Shown one piece after another: positions 33,431-44,829 of a DNA stretch of 64,000 bases; the stretch's first letter is position 1; every line of letters begins with the position of its first letter. Below the pieces are notes generated by a model. It ran no database searches. It was not told where the DNA came from and saw only the letters and a program-made list of their open reading frames with translations. The stretch is from Pomphorhynchus laevis (Eukaryota; Acanthocephala; Palaeacanthocephala; Echinorhynchida; Pomphorhynchidae). The position numbers and the translations under genes were made by a program. The stretch covers positions 1 through 64,000 of the forward strand of contig WNNJ02001912.1 of NCBI GenBank assembly GCA_012934845.2, written 5' to 3'.

Positions 33431-34983
33431 AATAATTATATTCAAAAATTCACTTATTCATCTACAAACATGTTTAGACAATCCGTAATTATTATTACAA
33501 CACAAGGCTTTAGTCGCAAGGGCTATTTCGCCTGCTCATCAATAACTGACATCGATCAGGAAGAGCAATCCAATTGCGAACTGATTTTTGAACCATCTTG
33601 ATCGTATCTGTGTATACAACTATTCAGATAGCATGTTCGATATTGGGGCATTTCCCATAATATGGGGTTCTAAGACAAACTATGACAACGTTGAAAACTG
33701 TCTATTAAGAATTACACGCTCATTAGGGAATCCTTCATCACAATTGACAATCTTATACATCATAATCACGTCCAGATATTGTAGGCAAGGTCATATAGAG
33801 TACATACCTAACTTTATTAGACGCTCTGCGTTTGATATGCGAACTAGTGTTGTACATAACTTAGATCCACTTCTAAGGATGTTATCGAGATAATTCATTT
33901 CGCTTTGGGTACACGAAAAAGAGGCATGAATGCCATATTCTATATGATGTCTTATTAAAGTAAAGAACATGTCTCGAAGTACTTAATATTCAATGAACAA
34001 ATCGAATGTCTCATCATACACATAAAGCGTCTGTTTTTAGAGCATATACGATTATTGTTCACGTGTACCTTCAACGATGATTGAACAACGATACCTAGAT
34101 CACATGTGAAAGATACTGAGTTTACCAAACAGGATCCTAACCAATAACTACAATACAGTATACCCTTCCTAAATCTTAAGGGAATACACTTATCATGAGT
34201 TAGACAAATATCAGTGCGACATCTTCATTTGTGAATCACATTGAAGTCTAACTGCAATGTAAATAGTCTAATTCTGATTCAATTTTGCCCCAACCTTAAG
34301 ATCATCAGCAAAAGCTAGGTGGTGCTTGCATTAAAACTGAGCCAGGAATGTGTTTAAATAAATATTTAAGAGAAGAGGCCAAAAACATAACCTTAAGTCA
34401 CACCATATTTGATGTTACAAGATGAATACAATTTCAATTCCACGCGGACATACTATGATCCATGCGACAAAAATTCTTTAATCCAATTCACTACAATTGC
34501 ATTAATGATTTAATTTCTGAGCGAAATTTCTAAAAGATGACAATGGCGTATACGATCAAAAGCCTTGCTGAAATCTAGGAAGATACAATCAACAACCATA
34601 CCCTCAGAAACTAACGATTCACTCTTCTCTTGCATAAAACAGATTGGATAAGCACGACTTACATTTTGTGAAACCATCTTAATTTGGATTTATCAGTTTG
34701 GCTCGCTGTAAGATACTCATTATGTATTGCGACAATAGTCATTTCCCAGTAGAAATTTATTAACAGAAACGTTTGCGATCTCTGCGCTAGAGTCCATAAT
34801 TTCACCGTCGAGCTTAAGCATCGATATAAGCGACCTAAAACATTTACTTTTGTGGACATATGACCAAAATACTTTGTGAGCTAAGTGAATTGAGTTAATT
34901 ATTTTTTATTCGTAGATAAGTATTTTCTTAGCTCGAAGCCAAGCATACTGATTTCGACAAGCATTATACTTAAAACGACAGAT

Positions 34984-35172
34984 AGTTATTATAGGAACGA
35001 ATAAGAAGAAAATATCCTTTATTTGATAAAAATTCTATATTCCGATAGCTTCTGCTATCATCATCAGGATGATGATTTTTTTGTAATCCTGATGATGATA
35101 GCAGGAGCTATCGAAATAAAATTTTTATCAAATAAAGGATATTTTCTTCTTCGTAACTATAATAACTTTATA
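34984..35172. repeat. Inverted-repeat pair, PLE-type terminal repeat
   Basis: Arms of about 85-90 bases (34984-35070 and about 35084-35172) are near-perfect reverse complements, containing AAAATATCCTTTATTTGATA and, inwards, CGATAGCTTCTGCTATC. Differences are few (for example TTCCGATAG against ATTTCGATAG). The right arm carries the hammerhead-like motif at 35089-35129. It resembles the palindrome at 9492-9731 in design but not in sequence. It is nested within the split CR1 element. Confidence 0.65.
35089..35129 (+). ncRNA. Hammerhead ribozyme-like motif
   Basis: CTGATGA (35089-35095), then stem II GATAGC / GCTATC (35097-35102, 35107-35112) with loop AGGA, then GAAA (35113-35116), then a possible stem III ATAAA / TTTAT closed by C (35129), the expected cleavage position. 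All conserved core bases of a hammerhead are present in the right order. Stem I with the flanking bases is poor, so activity is uncertain. Small hammerheads of this kind are known in Penelope-like elements. Confidence 0.55.
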
Positions 35173-35249
35173 TTTGAAATGGAAGAAGATTGTGGTTATA
35201 GTATTTATAACTTAAAACGACATTTTGGTTTGGAGCGGTATATCCTGTA

Positions 35250-35570
35250 AATAATAATACAAATTTATTTAACGCAGCAAATGCGTGCCAGCTGCACGCT
35301 TACAAGTTCACTAACAAAAAATGTAAAAGTCAAGCAGATAAATTGTTTAAATTGGATCGGATTTGGCGTTTGACGCACGGCAGGGAAGTTGATTGGCGTA
35401 TATGGATGGGCAGATGATTTCACTATAGAGGAGCAGCCACCATGAAGGAGCGGAGTCCAAAGGAGGTAGAGTAGTTTGGGACATGTAAAAGAAGGAAATT
35501 ACTGGAACGCAAGGAACTGTAAACAGGACGAGAATTATCAAGAAAAGGAAGGTTGAGAAACGAAGGGGTA
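35250..35570 (-). mobile_element. L2-type LINE, copy 7, 3' end
   Basis: Minus-strand fragment with the 3' UTR hairpin block (GCAAATGCGTGCCAGCTGCA at 35278, then CGCTTACAAG) and the last coding bases. Translated frames are shifted but parallel 12060-12220 and 7840-8000 at the DNA level (CATGTCCCAAACTACTCTAC). It belongs to the copy 1 and copy 3 subfamily. Confidence 0.65.
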
Positions 35571-35889
35571 TGAAAAGTTACAAGGCCGAAAGCTACGATA
35601 AGAAGACCAATAAATGGTTATTCGTCTTCTCTGTAAAGGGTTATTCCGGTTACGTATCAGCGTTTTCAACAGAGTCAAACCATGGATGTATCCATCGTTG
35701 GGTAATCATTATACGCTTATCAGGGGCAAAGCGATTAGACATGAGTATCAACTTATCACAAACGGTCTACCATGGTTCATCGGCAGAGGTTAGCGAAATA
35801 TCAGATAAAATTTTCCTTTATTTGATCCAGCTCCAATCATTTTTTATCAACTAATGGATCATTATCAACTATTTAAAATAGTTTCACAT
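35571..35889. other. Unassigned stretch
   Basis: A short plus-strand frame (35570-35854) exists, but nothing in it is recognisable. TTTCCTTTATTTGATCCAG near 35813 resembles the arm of the 34984-35172 repeat. Confidence 0.3.
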
Positions 35890-36619
35890 CATCACAAGGC
35901 TACATTCAAAATATGTTGACGTCAAAAATCAAAACCCACTTATCACTATTGTCAATAGGAGGACTATCATATAAATTATGAACGTTATTGCGCGATCCAT
36001 TATTGATGATTGAGAAAGTGTTGAACAAGTAGGATAATCTACATGTTAAACGAGAATAAGTTCCTAATTTAATAAATTCCAAAGAGACTTATCAGTTACG
36101 CTCCTGAACCATGCAGCTGCACCATCAATACCTATTCGATTACCTGGGATATTAAACTCACAGACTAAGATGATTATTGTTGAATGCACGTTTCATTATT
36201 TCACAGAACTCCATAATCAAGCAGTCTGACTTTGGTGTTGATTAAAAACATCAAATGTTAATGTCTTACCAGAACCACATATTTACAATCAACAATTCAA
36301 AAGTTTTACCGCATCTGAGTAAGTGAACACGTGGTTCATTTTTATGTCAGATCTGACATATAAAGCAACTCCTCTCTCTGTGATGTGCGACCCTATCAAC
36401 ACGAATAATGTTGAAATTAGACACGCTTATGATACTATCATATATTCCATAATGGATCCACGTTTAAGAAATAGCAAATATGTCAACCCCCAAAGATAAA
36501 ATTATATAGCGACAATTATTAATATTACATAATAGGCTACGTATATTGCTATAACCCACTTTTAACCAATTATTTACACAACCTTAGACGAGTACAACAC
36601 ATACAAATTATCAAAGTTG

Positions 36620-36920
36620 GCATACACACTAGCATGTATTTGGCCCCGCTGCTATGTTGTTTCGAGGAATAAGAGCCGAAACTTGATTACATAGCATTCC
36701 TCCTGATGACCTATAATCATTATTCTGATAAATCGTATATTATTTGTTAGTTAATTTGTAAGAATTTACTTTTATTTTAAATTTCAATTTTAAATTTTAA
36801 GTTGATGTAAGTTATGAAATCTTATATAAAATTATTAAATTATTTATAATTATTTAATTGATAATTATTTTATTTTTATTTATCTTTATGCTTAATTTAT
36901 AAATAATTTAATACACGTAG
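36620..36920 (-). mobile_element. PLE terminal repeat, minus-strand copy
   Basis: Contains the structured block at 36635-36720 (TGGCCCCGCTGCTATGTTG, AAGAGCCGAAACTTGAT, ACATAGCATTCCTCCTGATG) and ends in ACGTAGACTC near 36918, the reverse complement of the head. The CTGCTATG/CATAGCA stem is kept; the GGCCCC stem has two mismatches. Confidence 0.6.
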
Positions 36921-37055
36921 ACTCTATTACCTTATATGATCTTTAATCATTATTACTGCTGAATGTCTTCACCCTCTTCTATAAACCTGAGTTAGGCTAG
37001 ATCGCTTATGCCCTTCGTTCGAATGTTATAATGCATCAAGTTGATCTAATTGACA

Positions 37056-37247
37056 CTATTGAGCGGCACTATCTTGTAAATTGTCACTAGTTGAATAAAC
37101 ACATTTCGTATCAACACCCTCCTCCGTGATCTGAGAGGATGGATGATTATTCGATTTTGCACTTTTCGAATCTGATGGCTTATCGTTATCAGCCTTTTCA
37201 TGTAAGCTGGTTAAATAGGAGCAATGTGATGCTATGCATAACCCCAA
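37056..37247 (-). CDS. Unrecognised 63-residue ORF, possible C-terminal exon
   Basis: Minus-strand frame reading HEKADNDKPSDSKSAKSNNH and SSQITEEGVDTKC, ending in SAAQ. It is hydrophilic and charged, unlike the AT-driven frames around it. An AG at GGGTTATGCATAG just inside its 5' end could be a splice acceptor, which would make it the last exon of a gene lying to the right. No family is recognised; a chance frame is possible. Confidence 0.2.
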   Translation of the reverse strand: MGLCIASHCSYLTSLHEKADNDKPSDSKSAKSNNHPSSQITEEGVDTKCVYSTSDNLQDSAAQ

Positions 37248-37249
37248 AT

Positions 37250-37335
37250 AAATTTATTGTTGGCAATAATGTAATTTATTAGACGCCAATAATGACTGAT
37301 TTATTAGTTGGCAATAATGTGATTTATTAGATTTG
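37250..37335. repeat. Short tandem repeat, unit like TTGGCAATAATGTAATTTA
   Basis: Three imperfect copies of a 24-29-bp unit (TTGGCAATAATGTAATTTA, GCCAATAATGACTGATTTA, TTGGCAATAATGTGATTTA). Confidence 0.7.
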
Positions 37336-38563
37336 ATTTATTTTGTAATTCCTAGCATAATGAGAAGATATGCGATTAAGATAAAAGTCAAAATGTTGAT
37401 CACAGTTTTTAAAATATAAATGAATGCGACTAAGAGGATTGTAGCACATCGTAAACTATGATCGGGTAAACAGATTTTTAAAGATAGATGGATGTGACTA
37501 AAAATATTGAGGTATATTAGTGATTGAAAAAACTGATGAATATCACCATGTTTTTTCGACCCTGTCAACAGATCTGTTTCATACCTTGATAGATATTATA
37601 AAGAAATAATATAGAAAATAAAATGAGGTCAATATATTCTATATTGACTTGAAAGTAAATACCAAAGACCTGTGGTATTTTGATAAATAAACTTAAATTG
37701 ACAGGCGTCATGAGCTCATGAGAGTATGTCTCACATATTCGGAGAGAAACAAATGTTAATGTTGGTTACTAAAAATTAATTAAAATAATATTTAGATTTT
37801 TTTAAATGATAATTATTTGATTAAAATCAGATCATATTAAAATTAAAATATAAATTGTCTTTTATATGATTGTACAATATGTCAAAATTTAAAATATATA
37901 ATTGTCTATTAAAAACGCATCTGTTAAGACTCGAAATTAATGCTCGATTAAAAACTTCGAAGAAATTGTTATTTAATCAGTTCACTAAAGATGTATGCAA
38001 CATATATCTCCTTATGTAAAATTAAATATTGTTTTTATTCTTGTGAAAATCCTGTACTATCAAGTAATGTAACTTTTTCTTTATAATTTGACAATTTAAT
38101 CAAAATTTCAAATTATTACCCAAATGCTATTATTCGGTTTCAATAAAATTCAAACATTAAAGAAAATTGTAATTTATTCGAACGATCTGAGAATTAATTC
38201 CTTCACATTGTCGCTGTGATTGTAGGTCGGCAACGCAAGCATTATAAATTTATTATTTGAATGACTCTATATTTACATGTAAATATGGCATATAATATAA
38301 TACTGATTAAAATATAATGTATGATACTCTATATAATTTTATATGACTATATATTTAATTTTAATTTTTTCCTTTAAAATCAATTTTTATGTAAGATATC
38401 ATATACTTTTTTAAAAATAGTTCTCTTTATATTAAGAATTTTGCAATAATAAATTCTAATAGCCACTATATATTATTACTATATGGTTATTGTCGTTCAT
38501 ATTTTGACTTTTTATTTGTATGTTTGTGCGTGCATATTTACATTTAATCGATATCAAATTATC
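37336..38563. other. AT-rich stretch without recognised genes
   Basis: A hydrophobic minus-strand frame at 37568-37338 has no family resemblance. Just upstream of it CTGTTGACAGGGTCGAAA (near 37572-37555, minus strand) resembles the terminal motif in the 9492-9731 palindrome, so a worn PLE end may be present. The remainder shows nothing. Confidence 0.3.
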
Positions 38564-38700
38564 TGACGAAGGTGGAATAAATGGTTATTAACCCTTTACT
38601 AACCCTTTATTCCACCTTCGTGGAATATAGGGATACTAACCCTTTTTTATATAGGGTTACTAACCCTTTATTCCACGAAGGTGGAATAAAAGGTTAGTAA
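38564..38700. repeat. Hairpin cluster built from CGAAGGTGGAATAAA units
   Basis: GAAGGTGGAATAAA and its reverse complement TTTATTCCACCTTCG alternate, with GGTTA/TAACC ends, giving nested stems (38565-38579 with 38606-38620; CGTGGAATA with TATTCCACG; CCACGAAGGTGG itself). The ACTAACCCTTTATTCCAC phrase occurs twice. It looks like a foldback or multiply inverted small repeat. Confidence 0.6.
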
Positions 38701-39830
38701 AAGCTGTAATACATATTGTAGTTTATAATATTAATTTGAGTGAAAATTTTTAAATATATGGTAGTATATTCTAAGAAAAACCTTTAAATACTGCGAATAT
38801 TTGTTGATTGGTTTGGTGGTAAAAGGGGTAAGTAGGGAATGTATTGTTGTTCAATAAATTTCACAACATTAATTCGACTGGGCCAATGTTTATAAGATAT
38901 AATTGGCGTCTTAATTAAAATTTTTGTTTATCTAATTTTTGTTTAATTTTAATTTTATTATAATTAAGTTAAATTTCCGCTAGGTCGGAAATTTAACATT
39001 ACATTTAAAATGTAATATATATATTCAAATTTATTGAATCAATGATATAAAGTTTTATTCACTTTAGCGAAAGTTCGCCAAAGTTTGTAAAATATAAGTT
39101 GTTGAGCACCAGCAATTTATTAAAATTCATGTTTTGAAAATATCTAAGGAACGAGAGGTTTGTTATCACTTATATAACATACAACCAAAATCAGGTAATC
39201 TAATGTAATTTAATCTATACTTAAATCAATTATGAATCTTGCAATCCGATAGATTTCGTATTTTATTTAAATTCATAATACGTTACCTATAAAAATTGGA
39301 AAAGAGTTATTAAAATTACTAAAGACGTTATGTTGAAATCTAAAGAAAGCATTTAATTTCGAATTATCAAAGTCTGGGACTCTGTCTAAATGAGTTGTTG
39401 AATAGACAAAAAAATTATCGAAATTTAAAAATTAAAACACAAAATATAGAAATACAATACAAAAATACAGTTACATAGATCTGAAAACGGTTATCCCGGA
39501 AGAAACACATAAATATTAAATAAATTTATTGAAATTTGGAGCAGAATTAACAGAATTTAGCGAAATATTGAAAATTAAAATTGTTTTTGATCCTGTTCCC
39601 AAATTTCAATTAAGAAAAATGGATCATCAAAATTAAAATCAAATATTGACTATTATATAAGGTAAGGAGGCTAATTAGTGATAGTCTTTAAGTGAAATTT
39701 TTTTAATAAACGACCAATCGATAGATTTAAATATTCGATTTAATATAAAAATTTTCAGTACTTCGAATCCATGATTGCTTCGAATGCTTTAAGTTAATTG
39801 AACACTAAATGCATGTAGTTGCTCAGACAA
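38701..39830. other. AT-rich stretch without recognised genes
   Basis: Nothing supported in either strand. The AT-rich composition is uniform. Confidence 0.35.
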
Positions 39831-41262
39831 TAACAACATCGACATTATATACAAAATTGCAAATTTAAATATATTTTTTAAAATTATATATTAAAATGTA
39901 TATCAAAATGTTTATGTTGCTCACTTTTATGATCAATTTTACAGACAATTTACTGCGATTTATTCACATAAGTGACTTGATTTATTTACACGACAAGGAA
40001 ACATAATCAACACTGATGTTCATTGCTATTTTAAAATTTGTATTTATCAGCAAACAAGAATTAATTTTTACTTTAGCTTCTTTATTATCACAAAAAATGC
40101 AATTAGTCACACTTTGCAATAGATGAACGATATAACGATGAAATTAGATCAGCTAACTGAGTCTACTTATTTTATATTATTTATAAATTAAAAAATAATG
40201 CTAAATAAAATTTAAGTAATTAAATAATAAATAATAAAAAATTATAAATAATTATACCAACTTGAAATTTAAAATTGAAATTTTAAATAAAAGTCAATTT
40301 TTATGAATTAATTTATAAATAACAGACGATAAATTAGAATTAAGATTATAGGTCATAAGAAAGAACTGCTATGTTATCAGGTTTCGGTGCCTATTCCTCG
40401 ATCAACACAGCAGCAGGGTTAAACACGAGCTAATGGCATATTTCCTCTGATGAAATTTGATTATATGGTGTATCTTATTTTAATACAAAATATATTATTT
40501 ATTATCGGTCTATAATTTCTTTTCGCTTAATAGCTTAAATTTATTTTTAATAATATTTTGTTGTTAAATTTATTTTTAATAATATTTTGTGGATTTATAT
40601 ATTTTACTATTTTCTGTTTGATGATATTTTTATAGTAACCTAATTAAAAAAGATGTATCTATTAAATTGTATAAATGATTATTTTATTTTATAGTAACCT
40701 AGTTTAAAATACGCATCTATTAAATTATTTAAATGATTTTTAAGAAAGATAATATCGTTACATATTATAACAATTCCTAAAATTTTATTATTTATTGTAT
40801 TGTACTTTATATTATATGATATGCAAAGATATGCTTCATATTTATAAACATATTTTGCTCATTAAAAATACGTTTCTTGTGATTTTTTGTCCTTTTGTGT
40901 ATATTTGTCTATTTATTGATGTATAAACTTATCCAACACAAAAACATTATTACTTAAATAATATTTTGTTGATTTATACATGTGACTATTTTCTGTTTGA
41001 TTGTATTTTTAAATGATAAATAATAAACAATATTTTATGTATTCATCTATTTTAATTTTTTTTAGTTTTTATCTTATCAAATCAGCTAACTCAGTCTACG
41101 TATTTAATATAATTATGAAATAAACAAAACATAATAATGCTAAATCAAAATTTAATAATTAAATAATAAAATTAATAATTGTTTTTAGATTTTCTATAAT
41201 TTAAATCAAGTTTAAATAAAAAATTGAAATTTAAAATAAAAATCAATTTTTTAAGAATGGGA
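39831..41262 (+). repeat. Left arm of a long inverted duplication of PLE terminal DNA
   Basis: Matches the reverse complement of 54785-56210 almost base for base. It starts at TAACAACATCGAC (39831) and includes a full terminal repeat (head at 40150, structured block at 40365-40460), a PLE C-terminal coding scrap (40600-40800, minus strand), a second head at 41088 and the start of a second unit. The arms share variants not seen in other copies, such as CAGCTAACTCAGTCTACG and AATTATGAAATAAAC, so they come from one recent duplication rather than two insertions. Confidence 0.75.
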
Positions 41263-41269
41263 TAATAAA

Positions 41270-41740
41270 TAGCAGACTATATATCAAAATAAGGATTAGA
41301 GATCATCAACTGGAGCTCAAAAAATTCGTTCTTTGATATACTGATGAAAGAAGTTAATTATAATGATTTAAGGATAAACACAAATATGAATGTAGTGATT
41401 TAAGTTTAGAAACAATTATTACAGGTCACTGTACGATAATGGATAAAAAGAGTATAAAGGTTGAATCAGATAATATAACTACACGAATAATATATTGGAA
41501 TCCAAAATTACATAAAAATCCGATAAAATCTAGGTTCATATGTAGTGCGTTTTAATATACATTAAAACCACTTTCTGTCTAAACGAATAAAATATTTAAA
41601 GTAATTAAAGCACATTTTAAAAAATATTGCAAGGTAATCGAAATTAATACTGGTATAAAACACTATTTCATCATGAACTCTACTAATTTTCAGGTAATTT
41701 TCAGAACACACAAAAGGAATAAATTTTCAAAATATAAATA
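41270..41740 (+). mobile_element. Penelope-like element, RT N-terminal fragment
   Basis: Broken plus-strand fragment following a terminal-repeat head at 41088. Readable parts are IIYWNPKLHKNPIKSRFICSA and VIKAHFKKYCKVIEINTG, a pattern of Penelope-like RTs (YWLPKxHKxPxxxRFI). The inverted relative is at 53400-53770. It follows the head in the same orientation, so the head is the element's 5' end. Old and broken. Confidence 0.55.
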
Positions 41741-41831
41741 CATACGATTTTAGTAAGCTTTATACAAATCTAGATTTAGTAGATATTAATGAATATTTAG
41801 CAGATATATATTCTAATATATTATTCTAGTA

Positions 41832-42235
41832 TATTTTACAAAGTATATTATTTATTATCCATCCATAAAAATTTGCCATTTAAGAGTTTAAATTTATTCT
41901 TTATATTATTGTGTTGATTTATATATTTTACTATTTTCTGCTTGATGTTATTTTTATAGTAACCTAGTTTAAAATATGCATCTTTTAAATTATTTAAATG
42001 ATTTTGAAGAAAGCCAATATCATTGCATATTGTTGCAATTCTTAAAATTTTATTATTTAATGTATTATATTTTATATTATACGATATGCATGAATGCTCA
42101 AGCAAAATTATGTTTCTTGTAAATTTAAATATGACATCTTTACGATATAAATTAAAAGTAGTTTTAATTGATGTTAATTTAATGCTCATATCAAGATATA
42201 TAGTTAATATTATATGATATAGTTAATAATATATT
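41832..42235 (-). mobile_element. Penelope-like element, C-terminal fragment
   Basis: Minus-strand open stretch (42189-41848) reading ILRIATICNDIGFLQNHLNNL and ending KFKLLNGKFLWMDNK. The same residues can be traced at 40600-40800 (ICNDIIFLKNHLNNL) and next to the structured block at 54540-54600, so this is the C-terminus of the PLE protein, joined downstream to the terminal repeat. Broken. Confidence 0.5.
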
Positions 42236-42468
42236 ATATTAATATTATATTACATCATATATTATATGATGTTGATCAATTTTTAAATGGATCAATTAGG
42301 TTTTAATGCTTTAGCTAACGCTGTAAAATATTTTATTTCAAAGAGTTAGATATTACGTTCAATCGTTAACTCAATTGTTCTAGCTTCTAAGTAGAAAAAA
42401 TAATATTTAGCATTAATACGTAAAGAGCACGAATGCTAGATAATCACATACTGATAATATATTACACT

Positions 42469-42511
42469 TGACACCAATACGCCATTTATTTCAAATGGCG
42501 TATAGGTGTCA
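42469..42511. repeat. Perfect-core hairpin
   Basis: TGACACC...ACGCCATTT (42469-42487) pairs with AAATGGCGT...GGTGTCA (42493-42511), loop ATTTC, with one small internal mismatch. Isolated in AT-rich DNA. Confidence 0.65.
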
Positions 42512-42647
42512 TACCAATACCTAAATCTATTTAATAAATGAAAATGATTAATGTTTTTATTGTTAGTATTCTATCTTTGTAGTAGCGTCTCGTGACTAAT
42601 CATCGACAGCATTAATATCGAAAGCATTAATGCATTTCGTGTGATTT

Positions 42648-42945
42648 GATAGTAAGACTCATCGTCTATAAGGTAACATTATACTCTACATTACATTTAT
42701 TAACACTGTCGAATTGAAGCTATATGTTTTTCCCTTGATTTCTAAACGTCTCAACGTCTATAACGTAACATTATATTCTATATTATTACGTTTATTAACA
42801 GTATCGAATTGAAGCTGTATGTTTTCTTCTCTTTGATTTCTAAACGTCTCAACGTCTATAACGTAACATTATATTCTTTATTATTACGTTTATTAATACT
42901 GTAAAATTGAAGCTAATTGTTTTCTTCTCTTTGATTTCTAATTTT
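42648..42945. repeat. 98-bp tandem repeat, three copies
   Basis: Unit containing AAACGTCTCAACGTCTATAA and GAATTGAAGCTGTATG. The second and third copies start at 42744 and 42842 (period 98) and are nearly identical; the first, from about 42648, is more diverged. Confidence 0.8.
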
Positions 42946-43007
42946 ATATAATTTAAAATATTTTAATACTTTAAATCTATAGTAATCTTCCTAATTTTAG
43001 TTAATCC

Positions 43008-43720
43008 TTCCACTACCAACGCTGATTTAATTTGAAATAAGAAATGATTTCATTTAAATTGGTAAAATGTAAGACGAAAGTCTTTTATTAAATATAATTA
43101 ACAATAAAAGCAGGCGAGTTGAGTGATCGTCAGCCAACATTAAAAGGATCGAAATATTGATGTTGGCTTATAGGTAGGATTAAAGTAGAGTCAATGATAA
43201 AAATAATCATCCAAATTTCAATGGTAATAATAACTGCACATGTATATCGACTGAAAATTAGGAAACAAATCATAGATGACTAGTTTGAAAATTGCAATTA
43301 ATCGCAAAAATATACAGGTTGTTAAATTGAAGGTAGAACCGTCAATATTTTTAAAAAAATATACTATCTTAAAATATAGAAGCAAAATATAGATGGCTAG
43401 TTTGATAATAGTGATTAATCGGTAAAATATGTAGGTTTTTAAATTATAAGTAGCACCTTCCCATACAAACGCTAAATTAATTTGAAATCACAAATGATTT
43501 CAATTAAATTTGCAAAATGTAAGACGAAAGTTGTTAATACCCTTAAAGCAGACGAGTCAAGTTATCGACAGCCAACATTAAAAGGATCGAAACGTGAAAC
43601 GTAGGCATTGGATCAGTAGCTGATGAGGTCGACTAATACTGAAAGGTAGCGTCATGCTGTTGGCTTGTAGATAGGATTAAGGTAGCATAGAATGTCGTCG
43701 AAATTTTAATCAAGTATACT
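43008..43720. repeat. Diverged direct duplication with hammerhead-like core
   Basis: Two units about 450 bases apart (43008-43230 and 43458-43720) share AAGACGAAAGT, GCAGGCGAGT/GCAGACGAGT and AGCCAACATTAAAAGGATCG, and both end near TTGGCTTATAGGTAGGATTA. Linking sequence is also duplicated (43265-43350 against 43385-43462: ATAGATGACTAGTTTGA, ATAGATGGCTAGTTTGA). Only the second unit has the GAAACG...CTGATGA segment. Confidence 0.65.
43585..43630 (+). ncRNA. Hammerhead-like core in permuted (stem II open) order
   Basis: GATC (43585-43588), GAAAC (43589-43593), ACGT-GAA-ACGT as a perfect stem III hairpin followed by A, then CTGATGA (43620-43626) and GGTC. GATC and GGTC can pair as stem II (one G-T pair). 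The same layout occurs at 59297 and 59675. Stem I cannot be formed convincingly. Confidence 0.35.
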
Positions 43721-44211
43721 ATATATATTAACAGTATATTGTATACAAAAAATACTATATAGTCAAACAAATAAAATGAACAAGTGAACTAGGTAATCGG
43801 TAAGTCTTTTAGTGTTACCGTTTCTTATTAATCATCATTGTTAGATATCAATTTATCATTATTCACCTCTCTTTTTTGCTTTATTTAATTTTTTACTTAC
43901 AAACATCATCAGAAAATAATTATTATTGAAAAATTGCAAAAGGTGATTTTTTTGGTCAGTCAGCTTTTGAAAATTTGACTAATTTCCAAGAAGCAATTTT
44001 GTTTCACTATATACAGTTCAATCAAGAATTAAATACCGATTAATATAATTAAAATGATATTTCATAAGATTTGGTATTTATCTATTATCATTTATATTGG
44101 CAAGCAAATTTAACCAATTTTAAGATTGACCCTAGTCAACTTGTACTATTCCTTAAACCAACTTTACTAGTCGATTTACAATCCAAAAATACAAAAACTT
44201 ACAATCTTTAA
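43721..44211. other. AT-rich stretch without recognised genes
   Basis: Nothing supported. Confidence 0.35.
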
Positions 44212-44257
44212 GTGACACAATCTGATTGTGTCACTTAAAATGTGACACAATCAGTGT
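44212..44257. repeat. Palindrome next to foldback element
   Basis: GTGACACAATC and GATTGTGTCAC form a perfect 11-bp stem, followed by a further copy ATGTGACACAATC. It lies 12 bases before the foldback element. Confidence 0.7.
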
Positions 44258-44268
44258 CTGCGTTGAGC

Positions 44269-44825
44269 GCAAAAATCTCCTCACGATATTTTTGGCGTAA
44301 AAATCTCCTGAAAATTTATTCACCCCTAAAATGAAAATTTTCAAACAAAATATAATCAGGAGCAATAAAGGAAAGGAAAAGATAGCTTATGAAGAATATT
44401 TCTACACTATTAGGTAGTGTAGAAACTCTACCTAATAGTGTTTAGGTCGTGAAGCAATATTATACACTATTAGGTAGTGTTTAGGTAGTGTTTAGGTAGT
44501 GAAACAATTTAGGTAATCAGGAGTAATAAAGGAAAGGGAGAAAAGGGGGGAAGGGAGAACAAAGCTCAAAGCAAGTATCATATTTGTGATTATATTTTTA
44601 TGATTACATTCATATGATTATATTTTCTTTGAAATTTTTCATTTTAAGGGTGAATAAATTTTCAGGAGATTTTTACGCCAAAAATAGTGTAGAAATATCC
44701 TTCATAAGTTATCTTTTCCTTTCCTTTATTGCTCCTGATTATATTTTCTTTGAAATTTTTCATTTAAGGGGTGAATAAATTTTCAGGAGATTTTTACGCC
44801 AAAAATCTCCTGAGGAGATTTTTGC
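44269..44825. mobile_element. Foldback element with about 145-bp inverted ends
   Basis: Left end 44269-44413 (GCAAAAATCTCCTCACGATA, GGCGTAAAAATCTCCTGAAA) and right end 44683-44825 (its reverse complement, ending GGAGATTTTTGC) pair over about 145 bases with few mismatches. The middle has TAGGTAGTGT repeats (44400-44510), a G-rich run and an extra partial copy of the right end (44636-44690). It contains no coding region. It looks like a non-autonomous foldback or MITE; the parent transposase is not in the window. Confidence 0.7.
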
Positions 44826-44829
44826 GGAC

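Larger units (their letters stand above)
33480..36600 (-). mobile_element. CR1-type LINE, minus strand, split by later insertions
   Basis: Endonuclease remnants at 36590-35890 (VGYSNIRSLL, LGVDIFAIS, GVALYVRSDIKM) and RT remnants at 34870-33480 (CIFLDFSKAFDRIRHCHLL near 34590-34530, HLAFADDLKVGAKLNQN near 34320-34270, C-terminal matches to 33590) have the order of one CR1 element. They are separated by about 1 kb (34880-35890) with a palindromic PLE repeat and an L2 end. A single interrupted element is the simplest reading, but two separate fragments are possible. A plus-strand frame at 33588-33893 is antisense to it. Confidence 0.55.

Noticed and set aside
33588-33893. 101-codon plus-strand ORF
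   Set aside because: It is antisense to a minus-strand LINE reverse transcriptase remnant and has no family resemblance of its own.
38564-38700. Interstitial telomere-like repeats (TAACCC)
   Set aside because: TAACCC is only part of a longer CGAAGGTGGAATAAAGGGTTA unit and is not repeated as a 6-mer.
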